From positions 2,542,001 through 2,606,000 of the forward strand of contig NZ_CP026949.1 of NCBI RefSeq assembly GCF_003065425.1: 64,000 nucleotides of DNA, read 5' to 3'. The translations under genes and the position numbers were made by a program. The first letter of the stretch is position 1. Each line of letters begins with the position of its first letter. The notes under the pieces were generated by a model. The model saw nothing but the letters and a program-made list of their open reading frames with translations. It did no database searches and was not told the DNA's origin. This DNA comes from Mycetocola zhujimingii (GTDB lineage Bacteria > Actinomycetota > Actinomycetes > Actinomycetales > Microbacteriaceae). This document shows, piece by piece, positions 63,768 through 64,000 of this stretch.

Positions 63768-64000
63768 TTAGTGCGAGTAGCTTCCGACGAGTCGGACGGC
63801 GCCGCCGTCGACGCCCTTGGCGCCCTGTTCAAACCCGCTGAAGTCCCGTGCTCCCGTGTGCACGGTTCCGGTCTGCCAGGCCGGGATGCCGCCAGCGGCC
63901 AGGTCCGCGATGACCGCGTTTACGGCATCCGCCTTGACGATCGCGAAGAAGCCAATGCCCAGGTTCCACGTTCCCTCTGCGCTCTCGAGGGACGAACCGG
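63768..64000 (-). CDS. purM: PurM C-terminus (phosphoribosylformylglycinamidine cyclo-ligase), partial
   Basis: The last 76 codons are visible: EGTWNLGIGFFAIVKADAVN, IADLAAGGIPAWQTGTVHTG, and GGAVRLVGSYSH before TAA (63768-63770). The GTWNxGxG motif is typical of the PurM C-terminus. The 5' part lies outside the window. PurF-PurM adjacency is the usual purine operon order. Confidence 0.92.
   Translation of the reverse strand, partial: GSSLESAEGTWNLGIGFFAIVKADAVNAVIADLAAGGIPAWQTGTVHTGARDFSGFEQGAKGVDGGAVRLVGSYSH

Overview
The window is chromosomal DNA from a high-GC Gram-positive actinobacterium, most likely of the family Microbacteriaceae. Evidence: many GTG/TTG starts with translational coupling by 4-bp stop/start overlaps; actinobacterial families (DUF3073, TIGR02611, Rv2578c-type radical SAM, acyl-CoA oxidase, YczR/YczE); and a very frequent 8-mer GGCATCCG/CGGATGCC. 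No rRNA, tRNA, transposase, integrase or CRISPR array was found. The edges cut aztD (left) and purM (right).

Layout. (1) 1-2668: zinc uptake genes aztD-aztB and divergent aztA around a Zur-like palindrome. (2) about 2.7-24.2 kb: one large exopolysaccharide/cell-surface polymer locus: a polyprenyl glycosylphosphotransferase, a TagD-like cytidylyltransferase, a decayed gmd-fcl remnant, glycosyltransferases, a secreted glycerophosphodiester phosphodiesterase-like lipoprotein, a 1,834-residue secreted FN3/LamG/DNRLRE protein, a CDP-alcohol phosphatidyltransferase, hexapeptide acyltransferases, Wzx, Wzy, a Wzz/BY-kinase, a low-molecular-weight tyrosine phosphatase and a secreted GH71-like glucanase. 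This block almost lacks the 8-mer that occurs about once per kb in the rest of the window, and it looks lower in GC, so I read it as a probable acquired island. (3) 24.3-28 kb: an ABC exporter coupled to a LuxR-type two-component system. (4) 28.1-42 kb: stand-alone housekeeping and accessory genes (zinc peptidase, prolyl iminopeptidase, reductases, TetR plus drug ABC exporter, acyl-CoA oxidase, RecQ, CopC, transporters). (5) 42-47.9 kb: GNAT, pirin, a three-gene ECF transporter with a possible iron-regulator box, and a radical SAM protein. (6) 48-60.2 kb: a DEAD-box helicase with a repetitive basic N-terminus, a GlsB-type membrane protein, a HesB-like protein, DedA, an RND pump, the YczR/YczE pair, a rhodanese, and a DUF4097-PadR operon with two palindromic operators. 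(7) 60.3-64 kb: DUF3073, TIGR02611, MarR, two small unknown proteins, purF and the end of purM.

The most unusual item is the polymer locus. A nucleotidyltransferase, a CDP-alcohol transferase and a secreted GDPD-like enzyme sit inside a Wzx/Wzy locus, which suggests a polysaccharide carrying a phospho-alcohol (glycerol-phosphate-like) decoration, with a surface protein translationally coupled to the enzyme that could cut it. A second notable item is a family of three intergenic palindromic elements (31.96, 39.37 and 46.65 kb) sharing the CTGCAGCGC core.
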